A stretch of 28,869 nucleotides of DNA from contig JAWQRN010000505.1 in the NCBI GenBank assembly GCA_033557685.1, positions 1 to 28,869 of the forward strand, in the 5' to 3' direction. This document shows positions 1 through 12,108 of the stretch, piece after piece (within the stretch, counting starts at the first letter, position 1; every line of letters starts with the position of its first letter). The notes below the pieces were generated by a model. That model was given only the letters and a program-made list of their open reading frames with translations, did no database searches and had not been told where the DNA came from. A program made the translations under genes and the position numbers. The stretch comes from Sperchopsis tessellata (Eukaryota > Arthropoda > Insecta > Coleoptera > Hydrophilidae).

Positions 1-433
1 TTATTTCTAACCTTTGACAAGTCCGCTTCCATAACGAACCTGCTAACTAACACAACGTCAGTAAGTCCTAACCGATGCTCACAAAATACGTAAGTAAATT
101 ATTATAATTATAATTACATTAATTTGGCCAATTATATGCGTTTTCGTCTTTTTCGGGTGGTAAATTCACTTAAAGTTACGCGAGTGCGCATGCTGCACCC
201 GTTAACCTTTTTACTACATGCCCTGAAAAACGGCGATTCTTTACAATATATATCATTTTTGTCAAAAGATTATTATTGTCTACAAGAATACGTGGAGGAA
301 GAATAAACTGAATATTTAGATAAAACTAGGGAATGTTTCAATCAATATTTTACTACTAAAAAAGTAATTTTCGTGACAGCGGCTGCCAATCCATTATCAG
401 ATTACAGACAGTGCATTAGCAGATTCATTTATA

Positions 434-463
434 AAGTATACCTATCACTTTGACTAATGTAGA
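434..463 (+). repeat. Diverged dispersed repeat, copy 1
   Basis: This 30-bp block (AAGTATACCT...CTAATGTAGA) matches 1490-1519 at 27 of 30 positions in the same orientation. The flanks are weakly similar; both have a CAGSSGCTG-like word upstream. It is probably a remnant of an old repeat family whose full extent cannot be set from two copies. Confidence 0.5.
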
Positions 464-1489
464 TAGACATTTTAAATAAAATTTAATTATACTTCGGCTG
501 TTTTTCATTTGCTGTGGTATTGTGACGTCAAACTGCAATTTTCAGTCCAGCTACATACACAATAGTCAACAGTTGTCAACTATCATACGTGGAGAAAGAA
601 AGAAACTAAAAAAAAAACTCGAATATGACAACTTCTAACTTTGGCAACGTTTACAAGATTCGAAAAACTTCCAACTGTGTTTCCACAGTAAAGTACTGTT
701 ATTACACTGTATTTGAAGATATTTGTGTACATTATCATTGAGTAAACATTCAGTATCTAGTGTTCTGTGCAACAATAAAAAACTGACCGCATTTGTGTTG
801 ATCCTTTGCTGTCAAAGCAGGATTTAACATATTCCCTATATTAACTTCTTTAATTCAATTATACTTGAACGTTAAAACTGAGGCATTGGACGTACATGCG
901 ATTATTTTTACACAAATATGTCCGTTTTTACATAAAAAATGCATGTTAATAGATGTATACCAAATTACATTGATAGACTTGAAAAATTACGTCTATTTCT
1001 GTCAATTTCCCTTTGAGTGAAAAAGCAAAATAATAGTTCATCAGCTCTAGTAGCATAATCACTACATATTAAAATTATTATAATTAATTTACTTAGACTT
1101 TTAAAATCATATAACTAATAAAATAAACATAAAAATTATGAAAAAGGAGAAATTGAATAAAACAATAATCGACATACTCAAAAGCACTGATTGTTACAGT
1201 GTCAGTTAACAATTTTCCATAGAACTGTTATGTATATATTGTGAAACTATGAAAACGTTTAAATAACAAAAAAGCAATGTAGACAATACTATCTTCATAA
1301 TCACTAAGAAGTAAGTCAATAAGCGCCTTAAATAACCCTATGCAACCCAACATTTAATCAGTTAATAGAGAAAAGTTCAAATTAATTATAAACTGTTTTA
1401 TATTTTACTATATTATACATATACAGGCCGCTGTTAGCGTATTGACAGGTAGCATGAAGTATATACCCATCATTGTCAAACCATTCAAT

Positions 1490-1519
1490 AAGTATACCTC
1501 TCACTTTCGCTAATGTAGA
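1490..1519 (+). repeat. Diverged dispersed repeat, copy 2
   Basis: Direct partner of 434-463 with three mismatches in 30 bp, about 1.06 kb downstream. A nearby upstream word (CAGGTAGCAT, about 1446) recurs at about 8749, which hints at a wider low-copy family. Confidence 0.5.
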
Positions 1520-1679
1520 AACATTACATTTTATTTATTCGTAGCATTTCATGATTTTTTCGATATACCTTGGCGAATTATGAATAATTTGAAAAAAAGT
1601 CAGATTTCAAATAACTTCAATTTTAGACGAGCAAAACTAAATTAGAGTCCCTGAAAGTGGTAGTTCACATCTAAGTACA

Positions 1680-2730
1680 TACAGCCAGTCACTAAAGTGT
1701 TCGAACACCCATAAAATTAATTTAAACTAATATAAGGACTTTATTATTGCTAAACGAAGTTAATTTAAAAGAGTCACCGAACACCACAGATTCGGGGAAC
1801 ACTGCACAAATTTGGAAATTCCCCTAATAATACATAGTGAAAACATGTAATTCTCTCTTATGACCATAAAATATCCTGTTATAAGTGAGTTGATAGTGTT
1901 TTAGTGCATTTCGTAAAAATCTTACAAAAATGAAACCATAACGAAAGAAATCTTCAGTTGATGTACGCGAAATTGTTATTAACATGCATACAAATAGAAA
2001 ATCTTTTTATGGAAATTGCTAAAACTTGCAGTTTCAACTGAACATTATATTGTAACAAAATATAAACTGACTTGTGACATTGCCAATAAACCCAAAAAAC
2101 GACGCCCTAAAGAGTTAAGTGAAAGAGACGTATTACAAAATATCCACTAAAATAAAAAAAAAACAAGTATCCCTAAAATAACATCTATGGTAGCAGAAGA
2201 TTTGGACAAGGACATTACCTGAAACCGTAAGGCGTGTTATTAGTGAAAAGAATTGTCAAAAAAGGATTGATTTTGCTAAAACCCACATTAATGATGATTT
2301 TGAATTTTGGAAAACGGTGTTGCGGTGGAAAAGGTAAAGTGTGGGGTATTTATAGATCAAATCATTAATCGATTGGTATATTTAGATATTCTTAAAGTCA
2401 AATTACAATCTAGTGTGGAAAAATTAGATCTTTGATAGGAACTGGATTTTCCAACAAGACCAGGACCCCAAGCACAGGGCTATGGCTACACGGAAATGGT
2501 TGCTGTTCCAAAACAAAGTTTTAACACCTCAATCACCCGATTTGAATCCCATAGAGCATGTGTGCAGAAAAATGCAATAACGGAAGAATGGCACAATACA
2601 CCACGAAATTATACTGAATCACTTGTTCATTCCACTCCAAAAAGATTAGATATATTTATTAAGTAGAGAAGTAATCCCACGAAACATTAATACTATGTAT
2701 TAAACCTACTTACTTTTGTGACATAATAAT
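1680..2730 (+). mobile_element. Tc1-like DNA transposon relic
   Basis: A Tc1-family element about 1.05 kb long. The left end carries GTCACTAAAGTG (1688-1699). The right end, read inverted around 2712-2723, carries GTCACAAAAGTA, a 10/12 match that fits decayed terminal inverted repeats. A degraded transposase on the + strand lies between them. Exact ends and the TA target duplication cannot be fixed because the termini have drifted. The many stops and an internal deletion show it is long dead and could only have moved in trans. Confidence 0.75.
1940..2695 (+). pseudogene. Tc1 transposase pseudogene
   Basis: Pieces of a Tc1-type transposase can be read in order with frame changes. First is a helix-turn-helix piece (VREIVINMHTNRKSF), then a linker reading NKPKKRRPKELSERDV, then MVAEDLDKDI, then RIDFAKTHINDDFEFWK. 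The catalytic-core end follows: FQQDQDPKH keeps the second catalytic Asp, and SPDLNPIEH keeps the closing Glu of the DD34E triad. The last piece matches the family C-terminus (PKRLDIFIK). The segment that should hold the first catalytic Asp, between FWK and the GG...VWG motif near 2320-2350, is missing, so about 50 codons have been deleted. Several in-frame stops confirm that no protein is made. Family assignment is secure; the subfamily is not. Confidence 0.8.
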
Positions 2731-2739
2731 TTTGTTTAA

Positions 2740-3239
2740 TTTTCACTATTGTTGTAATTTATGCAGTATTGTATTTATATATTATTATTAATATTAATAA
2801 ACTATATAATAATCTATTTAATGTATTATTATAAATTAAAATATTTATCTTGTACTGATGGTAGTGAATTCAGGGAGTGTTCAAGCTCATTTGAAAATGA
2901 CTGTACATTCTCAGCACACGGTCGCGTGTGTAGCAGCTTTTAGGTGTAGGTTTTATCAATTGCGTCCTCGGCCAAAAGTGGCATTATTTACAAGTACCAG
3001 TATTAAAGCAATGCTCGATAATATGTTTTAAAGGGCGGATGTGAAGTCATGGTTAAAGCATGTTAGGTACAAAATTGACACTGTTTACACCTCAGTAAAT
3101 ATTTTATGATTTTCACAACAATATCTAGTAACTTATTGAAATTTAACACCTTTTTGTAAAAAAACCATCCCACCCTTTAAACTTTTACGAAAATAAAAGG
3201 AAAGTAAGTCGGTGGATTAACAGTAAAGAATTTCAACGG
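2740..3239. other. Intergenic, no gene seen
   Basis: AT-rich sequence between the Tc1 relic and the GC-rich island. The open stretch at 2761-2943 begins inside low-complexity TA-rich DNA and has no recognisable motif. Confidence 0.5.
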
Positions 3240-3740
3240 GCGATCACGCGAGTGCTTGATTATTATTGTTATCGTGTCTCACACATTGTGTGGTCACTAC
3301 TACGTATGTATAGATATTGGATTGCTCTTCCTACGTAACACTTGTGAGGAAGAGATGTGATTTCGCTTTACCCTCCGAGTTCTTGGTTGAAACGAACTAA
3401 CATCAGAGGCGCCAACACCAGAAGAAAAACCTGGCGCCAGTCTGCCTTGGCTCGGCAGTCTGTGCTCCGACAACACAACCTCGCCGCAGCTACCCACACA
3501 CCAACACTCTCATACAGACACTATCGTACGAACTGACAACGTACTACCACATACAAACTAGAAACGCGCCAGGTCCCAATAACAGCGATATATCGCTTCC
3601 AGTCTCGTTGAAACAGCTACAAGAGCAGCAACGCTCAGACTAACACTCCCGGAACTGCACCGGGTTTGTTTACAACTCCCGGAGTCTGCCAAAGTTCGCT
3701 TGTGGTGGTGTTTAAAACCGCAACTTTGTGCGTTACACTT
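3240..3740 (+). promoter_or_regulatory. GC/CpG-rich island, candidate promoter and first exon
   Basis: Composition changes sharply here. Counting by eye, 3421-3480 is 35 of 60 G+C and 3481-3540 is 31 of 60, against clearly AT-rich flanks, and CpG is frequent. No long coding frame is convincing. Such islands in AT-rich insect DNA often mark a promoter plus untranslated first exon. The downstream Net/ATOH8-like gene has a splice acceptor just before its ATG and so needs an upstream 5' exon on the same strand. This island is the best candidate, but at about 14 kb away the link is inference. No donor site or initiator can be assigned confidently. Confidence 0.35.
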
Positions 3741-6700
3741 TTTGAAAAAGATTGACTTGTAGAAAAAAAGTTTTCGCGAAAATTTTCAAAACAAGACATT
3801 TCTTGAATATTTTACGGTTGGTCGGTCCTCTGATAATCATTTGAACTGTGTTTGTTTAACGATTGTGAAGAAATTTGCTTTCTTTTGTGTTTACCCAAAT
3901 AATTAATTTGAGATCATATGTTTAACTAAAAAAAAAAAAAAAATTGGAACAACAGAAGATTTAACATAATATTGTCGAAATATTTTATTATTACACTCAA
4001 GAGAAAAGTCAGTGCAAACTAAATGGCATTGTTGCAAATTTGCAGCCAATAAGTGTGCTGTTCAAATTAAACCATGTTAAATGACTTAATGGATTTGTTG
4101 TGTCCATGAGAATATAATAGTGCATCCAGGATTTATACTTTTTGTGTTTATTGTGATTTTGTTACTGTGTTCATCCTTTGGATTGTGTTTTTTTCTTGGT
4201 ATATTTACTATACGTGAAGAAGACGCAATTGGATTTCTTATTACACAAGTCATCTTTTTTATTATGACGAATGGAATAGCCAGGAATTCTGTCATCAACA
4301 CTTCTTCACTGATGGTCAAAGGTTTGTATACCGAATATTATTTGATTTATAGGATCTACAATTTGTGGGTGGGACGCAGGCACAATTGACATAATCTACA
4401 TATGTTAACCTGACATATTTCAAAATTATAAGACATTATTTTCGAAAATTTAAAGTTTAACAAAACTGATAAATTGATCATATTTCGGTAATCGTGAAGG
4501 AAGTACTTTATATTTCATATGCGAAAGTTCGCTCTCGTTTGAAGATTCCCGTTATATGGAGAAAACACGAGCATTTTTCAAAGACCCTGCCACAGCTTCC
4601 GCTTGGAAACAGGTTCCTCATAGTTATTAATACATGTTACATTCTACATTTCAATCAAAAGAAAAACGACTTAGCCTAATTAGCAAATAAAGTATTGTCA
4701 AGATGTGGTAGTTTGTTTCTGCTATGCAACAGTACTTTTTAGATTCATTTCAGAATAGTAGTTGTCACTATTAAACGTTATTTACGCAAAATAACAGAAG
4801 TTGCAATTTTCTCCGAGACAAAGGCAAAACTATATTTCGGACCAAAACACAAACAGTCTAAACCCAAATATTGAACTCGAGAACTCAATAACTTTTATGC
4901 ATAGTACTTTCCGCTGTTGAAATTTTTCGTGAATGCCTATTCTCCATTTGTTATACTAACGTCCATTATTCAGACTAAATAGGTCCTTTATAATAAGATC
5001 ATAAAACCAAATTATCCCACGAGCAAATAATTTGTGTTGTTCAGAGAAACTAGACCTTTTACGATAAGATCGTACACAATCCTCGGAAATGTCATTTGCG
5101 AGCTTAAAAATTTAAGTCTCAAGGCTAAATTTTTTCGCAATAAATTGTTTCTGAAAGCTTATTTTCTACATCTTTTTCTTCCTTCTTCATAAATAAATAA
5201 ATTAATCTACCATTTTCAATAATACACGGTAACTGAAGGTCGCTGATTTATTGGTTAGATACAAATTAATTATGACTTCAATTTTTTACCTGCCAGTTGT
5301 CATAAAAAAAATGTAGTTGAAGGTAGAAGATAGGTACATACCACCGTGAAGCCAGCGTCGCTCTTGCAATGCAATTCATATAGAAATATTTTGTGGTTTA
5401 AAGAAAAAATGTTATCCCGGACGGCTAAAATTAAAGAATTATTTGCTAACAAACGACATTTTTCATCCTAATGACAAAGTTTAAAACTCGCATTGAATTT
5501 AGTATTAGAAGCAGGGTCGCCCTAATCATGCATGATATTGATATCTTTATTGACATGTACATCTGCAGACTATCTCTAGTTTAAGATAATCCGTACATTG
5601 TTTAGTAATAATAAAATATCTCGGGTTAAAATGAAATATGTACCTACTTGAATGTATTATTTTGATATTTGATTAAATCAAATATCGAGCAAACCGTCCA
5701 AGTCAATATATTAAATACAGAAATCAAATACGCATCGAAAAATTTAGGAACAAGCCGAAATTGCAGTGGACACCGTGTTTCTGTTATTAAGACGTTATTA
5801 GCACTGCTCTTGTTAGTAATTAGTTGTACCTCACGTACGAATACATATTTGATTCCTTGTATATATGCTTTAAAATCGTGAGTGAGCATATTATGAAAGG
5901 TATCGCAATGTTTCAATGTTGCAATTGAATAATCATTACTTTAGTTTGATATTAATCTATACGAAATTACCATTTCCGCATGAGAAAGCTACTTTTTTAT
6001 GGTTAATGAAAAAATACTTATTATTTTTATTTAGTAATTACATTAAAACCACTTTCTTATAAATTTATAACTTTATTTACTTGCTTTTAAATCGGCAAAG
6101 TTTTTCTTTTCCCTATTGTTAATCACTTCAAAGAATTGAGTCTTTCATCAGTCATTGATACGTTTACAGGATTTAATTTCCTGTATAAAACTTCGCTCAG
6201 CTCTAGCAATAGTTACAGAAATTGTGAGTAATATTTTCAAAGATTCCAAAAATTAGGTAGTATACTTACAAAGCAATCGATTTTATAAAATTCAGAAAGG
6301 TTTCTAATGATCATTATGAGATACAGTGGATTCGGTTTCAACTTCTCAAATAATTCCGAATCATTATGTCGCAATTAACTTCATCAGTAAAAAATTTAGC
6401 CAATTCATTCAAAGATGGCATTTTTTTTAATATTGAATATAAAAAAAAACTTCCTTTGAGTTTGGAGATTGGAGTAATTGAGTAAGCTGCTGGGAACGTT
6501 CTTTGACATATGACGCGGAATTAACTAAAATTACATTAAATATATTGTTTTTAAAATTATTATTAGGATTTAGTATTTTGTCGTCTCGACTCTCATAACC
6601 GAACATTCTGTTTTTGCGCCGCAGCCTTTCTCTATATAAATTGATTGTAAAAATTCCAGCAAGTTATTCTGCACTAGTGCTGATTTCATAGATTTGCTAA

Positions 6701-7633
6701 TAATATAACTATATGATATATTAAACTAAGTAATGAGCATCACCAGAAACGAGAAAATACAAATTTGTCTAGACACTGTTTCATTTGGATGATTGATATT
6801 GCCATGGATTCAAACAATTGATTCGACACTTCTATCGGCTTTCACAAAGGTCTTTCAGTATTTTCAATCCTCATACTGTAGCTGAAAATATTGTATATAT
6901 TCGTTGTACAATTCCATAAAACGTTACCGACTCAGTTCAAAATGTTAAGCCGTCGATAATAACCAAATTTAAATAATGTCAACCACACGGCTCTTGCATT
7001 AACTTCGCAAATTCGTCCTCGTACATCTTTGTTTTTATTGTAGTAGTGTTCTTTGCAGTGGAGGATCAAGTTCACATGAAATCCCTGGCTGAAAATTTCT
7101 TCGTGGCCCTTGCATCAAACTGATCTCTGTTTACTATTAAAAAGGAATTCTATTCTGCTCATATATAATGTAATTTGATGGCATATACTCTAAATTGATA
7201 TTTAAAAGAAATTCGATGTCTATAATTAACATTTTGGAGAGGTAAATGATTTCATTTTCGTATTGTCTCATTTGTTGATTTGGCTAGATGATTTTCGAGA
7301 ACTTATGCTGCCATTACATCAATATGTTGCTTCAAAGTTTTCATTACTATAAAACATTTCATGTGTATGTTTCCAATCATTGAATCCAGATGTCATCATA
7401 CTCTCCGCAGGCGACATCAATTTTCATAGAAAACAATAAACACAACCACTGATTTTTGAATAACGTAACACATTCCTATCAAAATATTCCCCTGTTCGGG
7501 CATGACACGCGTAATTATTGAAAGGTTGCATAACCGATGATATGACTATTTTCCAACTGTACCACTAATTCTTTAAAGTCACCCAATATGTTATGGACGA
7601 GCATCCTCAAGTTTCAACTCTACTGCCATTGCC

Positions 7634-7635
<2 letters not shown>
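3741..7635. other. Long AT-rich non-coding stretch
   Basis: No gene supported. If the island at 3240-3740 is the first exon of the Net-like gene, this is intron. It holds a 15-bp A tract at about 3929, a hydrophobic open stretch at 4090-4389 judged to be chance, and a weak roughly 70-bp tandem similarity at 4979-5010 and 5049-5075 (both with an ACGATAAGATC/ATAATAAGATC core). Confidence 0.5.

Positions 7636-7671
<36 letters not shown>
7636..7671 (+). repeat. (AG)18 microsatellite
   Basis: An uninterrupted AG dinucleotide tract of 36 bp. Pure tracts of this length are usually length-polymorphic. No flanking duplication or gene is visible. Confidence 0.95.
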
Positions 7672-7673
<2 letters not shown>

Positions 7674-10431
7674 GTTGCAAAGTAACGATGCTTGCAAAAT
7701 TCTGTACTAACTTCAATCTCTAATCTTTTTTTGCTAGTCGTTCTTGATTTGAATAACGATGTAAGTTCGGGAATTTTTCTGCAGTATCAGCTTCTTTTTA
7801 TTATTTTATGCTGTAGCCGCACGTCTAAAACTTACCACTACCAGGATAGTGTTTAAAAAAACCTCAAAAAACGTTACGGTGTGAAATATAAAAAATGCCG
7901 CCATTTTAAAAGTAAACAACATAAACTAACACAAACACACAACTAATATAAATCAAAAACTTACTCCATGTAAAACCACAAGTTATTACCAAACAAAGTA
8001 TTAATAAAACTGGAGAACTCATAAAAATAAATGCGTTTTTAAGCGGCGTATTAGTCACTCTTATCAAAAGCACTGACTGTAATTCATAAACTAAGTGCAA
8101 TCGAGTAAATATATAAATTCGAGTGTCGAGTAAATGATGCGTACCCACGCGAATTCGTGTTAATTTTAATTGTAGAATATATATTGATTCCATAATATGT
8201 GGGCTCTTAAAATATTGGGGTCCCCTGGCTGCAGTCTATAAATCGTAATGTAAAATAAAATTGTTAGATTTGACTACCGTCAGGAGTGCAGTATAGAGTT
8301 ATGGTACTATCGACTCGATCCTGTCGAATATTGGTGCCTTCAGCATATATGCCCTTGCGATTTTCACTTATTATTCTACGCTCCGAACTGATTATTATTT
8401 ATTTTCTTACAATTGTATGTATTTGTTCTACTTATCATATCAAAAATAAAACTGTATAAATGTGTTTTTGTTTTGTTAATTAAACGGTTCAATGCCAAAT
8501 AGTTTTTGAGATATCGCAAAAATGTAACTCTCATTCTATCACTTGCAGGGCGGTATTCCGGAAACTAGTTATTTTATGGCTATGTATTTCGAGCACAATA
8601 TATTATGTTGTAATACGGCATTGTATAGAGATAAATGTCAATCAAATATTTTAAACTGTTTTTTACCTGAACGAAAAAAACTTTGTGCACCTGTTCTCCG
8701 TTGCCTTACACTTGCTCATGGTATTCAAAATTTAATAAAAAAATAACAGGTAGCATCCGTACTCATACCGGTTATCAAACAATTCACCCACGTTATTCTC
8801 CTCAGAACGGAGGATTCTTCCTCTAGTAGGCTGTGGGCGTAGGGTGAAGCTGACGAACTATCAAGTCATATCACAGAAAACCTGTGGTCTAATGTTAACG
8901 TATTCTAGCAACAAAGTCAAATATGGGTGGGTTGTAGTCGGGTTAATTCCAATAAAATCAGAATCAGTATATTCTACGACTATTGTTATATACATGCTTG
9001 TAGATTGCAGTGTTTTAACTGCCACATAAATCATATCTGATGGACTTCAGTTCATACCCGAAATCATGGGCGTGCTAGGGCACCTTAATAAATAAAATTG
9101 GGGACACTAGTTTTCCAAACTTTAACAACGATATACTTGGTATATGCAGATGTTCCAAAACGAATTTGCAGGGTACACACTACATATAAAATAAAAACGA
9201 CATAACCAAATTTATCTACATACAAAGGTTCAATGGTTAGGAGGTATTCGACCGTAAAGATGATAAAATTGAAGTTTTTTTTTGCTGGAAATTAGTTTAA
9301 GAGTTGAATCTTCAAAATTGTTATGTTTTATACAATACATAACCAACAGTTGGCAAAATAGCGAACACGTTTTCTCACATCACTGAGACTTTTTGTGAGT
9401 AATATTTTGAAATATTTAATTGAATAATAGGAAAATATGATATTTGTCTCTTACTTTGTTTTGATATCTGTAAAAATAAGGAAGATATTTTGAATTTAAC
9501 CGATAAATTCAGCTCTAAATATTATAAAATAAAAAAAATGAAAACATGTTTATGTGAAGCTGTAACAATTTTTCTTGAACTCACAAGGCGAGAAAAAATG
9601 TTAAGCTATAAGCACCGAACTCCTACAGAGATAAGAACTTGCACTTGCACTTGCAATATGTACATACAAAGACATATTAATTCAAGAAATTTGAGTTGTT
9701 TGTTAAATTGTTAATTATTTCCGTCTTCTTAAACTCTTTTCGGTAAAACTTCCTGTCCGAATTAAGGATTGATAATAAAATATATTAAGATGCAATTTAT
9801 TTGTTAAGAAAATGTTGATGCTTGAATTTATTGACTTGCCTCTACTTTCTGGTTTGTTTAATAATTATTTTCAAATTTCTCGGTGGTACCTTATACTCGG
9901 GGACCCGATGCTATGCACACGACTCCCCCTCTCCTAACACGCCCTTGCCCGTAATTAACTGGTCCAGTCCATTATATGTTGTATAACACAAAATAAGTAA
10001 TATAATAATACTTTTGAATGTGGTATACTACGAAATTAAAATTGCCTCATATTTCATTTTAAAATTAGAAAATACATTGAATTATCAATTGGATGAAAAA
10101 GACAAACAAAACTTATGTTAACAGTCCACAAATTATTAATTTGAATATCACGATACTCCAGTTCATCAGTTCTTTAAAATAAGTGCAAACAATTTGTTTT
10201 CTTAAAACCATCTAATTTGTTTTTAAACATCTAGAAACCCTAACCCAAACATTTGTTTTTTACATGGATGTTTTTCCTTGTTAAATAACAGCAACTTAAA
10301 GTTTATTGGGATACTTTTCTTAATTTGTAAATAAAGAACGCTTGATTCAAATTTCGCGCCAATAATTGTTATAAGGTTGGCAGCTCTAAAAATTGCATAT
10401 GGGTCATCTACCAATCTTGCGATTAGTAAAT
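7672..10431. other. AT-rich stretch without a supported gene
   Basis: Nothing here reads as a gene. A polypyrimidine-AG acceptor-like site near 8547 is followed by an open frame to 8746, but the protein is unrecognised and there is no partner exon. Locally GC-richer patches near 9060-9110 and 9890-9950 may be fragments of unrecognised repeats. Confidence 0.45.
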
Positions 10432-11136
10432 ATGAACTTCTACACGAAAGAACAACGCGATATTATTGTTAAAACTCATTATAAAAATGGGGAAGGTTTT
10501 GCTGAAACAGTACGTAAACTTCGTGGAATTTTTGGTCGAAAAAATGGTCTAAATGAGTTATCAAATCGAATATTAATTAAAAAAATTGAGGAAGCTGGTT
10601 CGATTCTGGACAGTGCGTCACCCATGCATCCTCCTAGCGGGCGTGCACTCGAAAATGTAACCGCATTGAGAGAAAGTGTTACTGAAATCCCAGGGATAAC
10701 AATTCGTCATCGTTCACAAGAATTAGACGTTAAAAGAAGCACCTTACAGTTATTTTTCACGAAAGATCTGGATTTGCTTGCTTATAAAATCCAACTGACC
10801 CAAGAACTCAACCAGCGGACCATTTAAGCGAAGATAATTTGTTAATTGGTTGATGGAACATCAGCTAGTGAACGACTATTTTGCTAAGATCAGAATTGGC
10901 CAGCAAGATCGTGTGATTTAACACCATGCGACTTCTTTCTTTGGGGTGGGTTGAAGTCGCATGTATATGCCAATAAGCCACAAACAGTTCCTGAGCTTAA
11001 CGCAGATATCCAACGTGTAATTGCCAGAATCGACCCACAATTATGCAATGATGTTATCTTAAATTTCATCAAAAGAGCAAGAGTTGTCTAGCAGAGCCGT
11101 GGTGCGCATTTGTCTGATATGTTGTTTCATATATAA
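10432..11136 (+). pseudogene. Tc1/mariner-superfamily transposase, core deleted
   Basis: Remnant of an insect transposase of the class ending in a TPxDFFLWG motif. It starts at ATG 10432 (MNFYTKEQRD), with a helix-turn-helix N-terminal domain over about the first 60 codons, a second DNA-binding part containing IRHRSQELDV, and then YKIQLTQEL. The main open frame runs to 10827, where one base of frame shift is needed to continue (GPFKRR, stop, FVNWLMEHQLVND). At about 10890-10900 the sequence jumps straight to WPARSCDLTPCDFFLWG, so the segment with the first two catalytic Asp residues is deleted. The C-terminal part then reads through YANKPQTVPELNADIQRVIA to a TAG at about 11090 and the family ending SRGAHLSDMLFHI, with TAA at 11134-11136. 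It cannot be catalytic. Terminal inverted repeats were not located. Confidence 0.8.
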
Positions 11137-11239
11137 TCGCAACATTTGTACTTTACAACGAATTCAAAATATCACTTTTCTAATAAATAATATGTTTAAT
11201 TCAAAAACTAAATCCGTCTCTCTTACTGTATTTTCATTT

Positions 11240-11360
11240 GCTGATGTAATTTATCCATCCCCATTGGTTCCCTCTTTGCTCATCGCGTTCATTACGGTAT
11301 TAAGTTAAAAATCATCATTGTTACCAGAACCCACTACAAATTGAAATTATTTGTTCAATG
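11240..11360 (+). repeat. Diverged direct repeat, copy A
   Basis: A 121-bp segment sharing order and sequence with 11961-12108. Both open with CTGATGTAATTTATCCATCC plus CCCATTGGTTCCC, diverge in the middle, then share ATTGTTACC(A/C)GAACCCAC and TTGTTCAATG at the end. Copy A lacks about 27 bp found in the middle of copy B. It begins about 100 bp after the transposase relic and may be part of a repeat family unrelated to it. Confidence 0.75.
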
Positions 11361-11960
11361 TAGGTATGTATACTTATGCTATGCTGACGCTCTAGGCGAC
11401 TAAAGATAGTCCAAACAAATTTTAATTCTATTTCGGTAAGAGATTATTTAAATATACTTTTTTAAAAGTGCTTATAGTTAGTTGCTTTTCCTAAACTTCA
11501 GTGTAGGTACACAATCATAATATCAGAAGTAATTATTTCACATTTCGTCGGTCTATTTTCGTTGCTTGTACATATGTTAAGTACGCACACATAGTAATCC
11601 TTAAGATGTTTTTGTTTGATCCCTTTCTAGTCCGAATAGACGCGAGTTTTCTATATGCGAGGCTTAGTGCCATGTGTCAGACTGTAGTTGATTGTGATGA
11701 ACCAACTGCTTTTACGTGTTTTTACTTATAATTCTCATGTAATTTACAATTAAATAATAGACACTGGCAGATGAGAAAAATTCATAAAAGCCACTGTTAA
11801 ACGTGACAACTGAGCCTTAGACCGTATGATCAAGTATTTCTACCAGTATTAATTCTTTAATTGTTAACGTCGATTTCAGTTCGAAACGTCGCAGCTAGTT
11901 GATTTAACTGTCACCAAATATACATAGATGCACATAACTTTCAGACTCCTCACCAGATTG
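11361..11960. other. Spacer between the two direct repeats
   Basis: About 600 bp of AT-rich sequence between the repeat copies. No coding region, RNA gene or further repeat was recognised. Confidence 0.5.
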
Positions 11961-12108
11961 GCTGATGTAATTTATCCATCCCCATTGGTTCCCTGGTTGG
12001 TCCGCGCCGCGCGTTATTTGCGGCATAGGTGTGAGCTGGATAATATCTCGCTTTAAAAATTACCATTGTTACCCGAACCCACATCAAATTTTAATTACTT
12101 GTTCAATG
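11961..12108 (+). repeat. Diverged direct repeat, copy B
   Basis: The 148-bp partner of 11240-11360, 721 bp downstream in the same orientation. Its middle contains a GC-rich insertion around GTCCGCGCCGCGCG that is absent from copy A. The pattern fits two copies of a short non-autonomous element or an old segmental duplication. No terminal structure is clear. Confidence 0.75.

Larger units (their letters stand above)
1..1670. other. Intergenic AT-rich stretch, no gene seen
   Basis: No coding region can be supported here. The one 60-codon open stretch (124-306, +) has no recognisable motif. The only structure noted is a diverged 30-bp repeat pair at 434-463 and 1490-1519. Confidence 0.6.

Noticed and set aside
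3300..3497. 65-codon - strand frame in the GC-rich island
   Set aside because: GC-rich DNA has fewer stops, and the composition (Arg/Ser-rich) carries no motif. The island is better read as regulatory or untranslated.
4090..4389. Hydrophobic open stretch that could look like a small membrane protein
   Set aside because: It has no ATG near its start (first usable codon is GTG), AT-rich DNA readily gives hydrophobic frames, and there is no family resemblance or good splice context.
7906..8193. 95-codon - strand open frame
   Set aside because: Low-complexity hydrophobic translation of AT-rich DNA with no motif or splice partner.
8530..8746. Acceptor-like site followed by a 67-codon open frame
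   Set aside because: No donor at the far end, no partner exon and no recognised protein; chance is enough to explain it.
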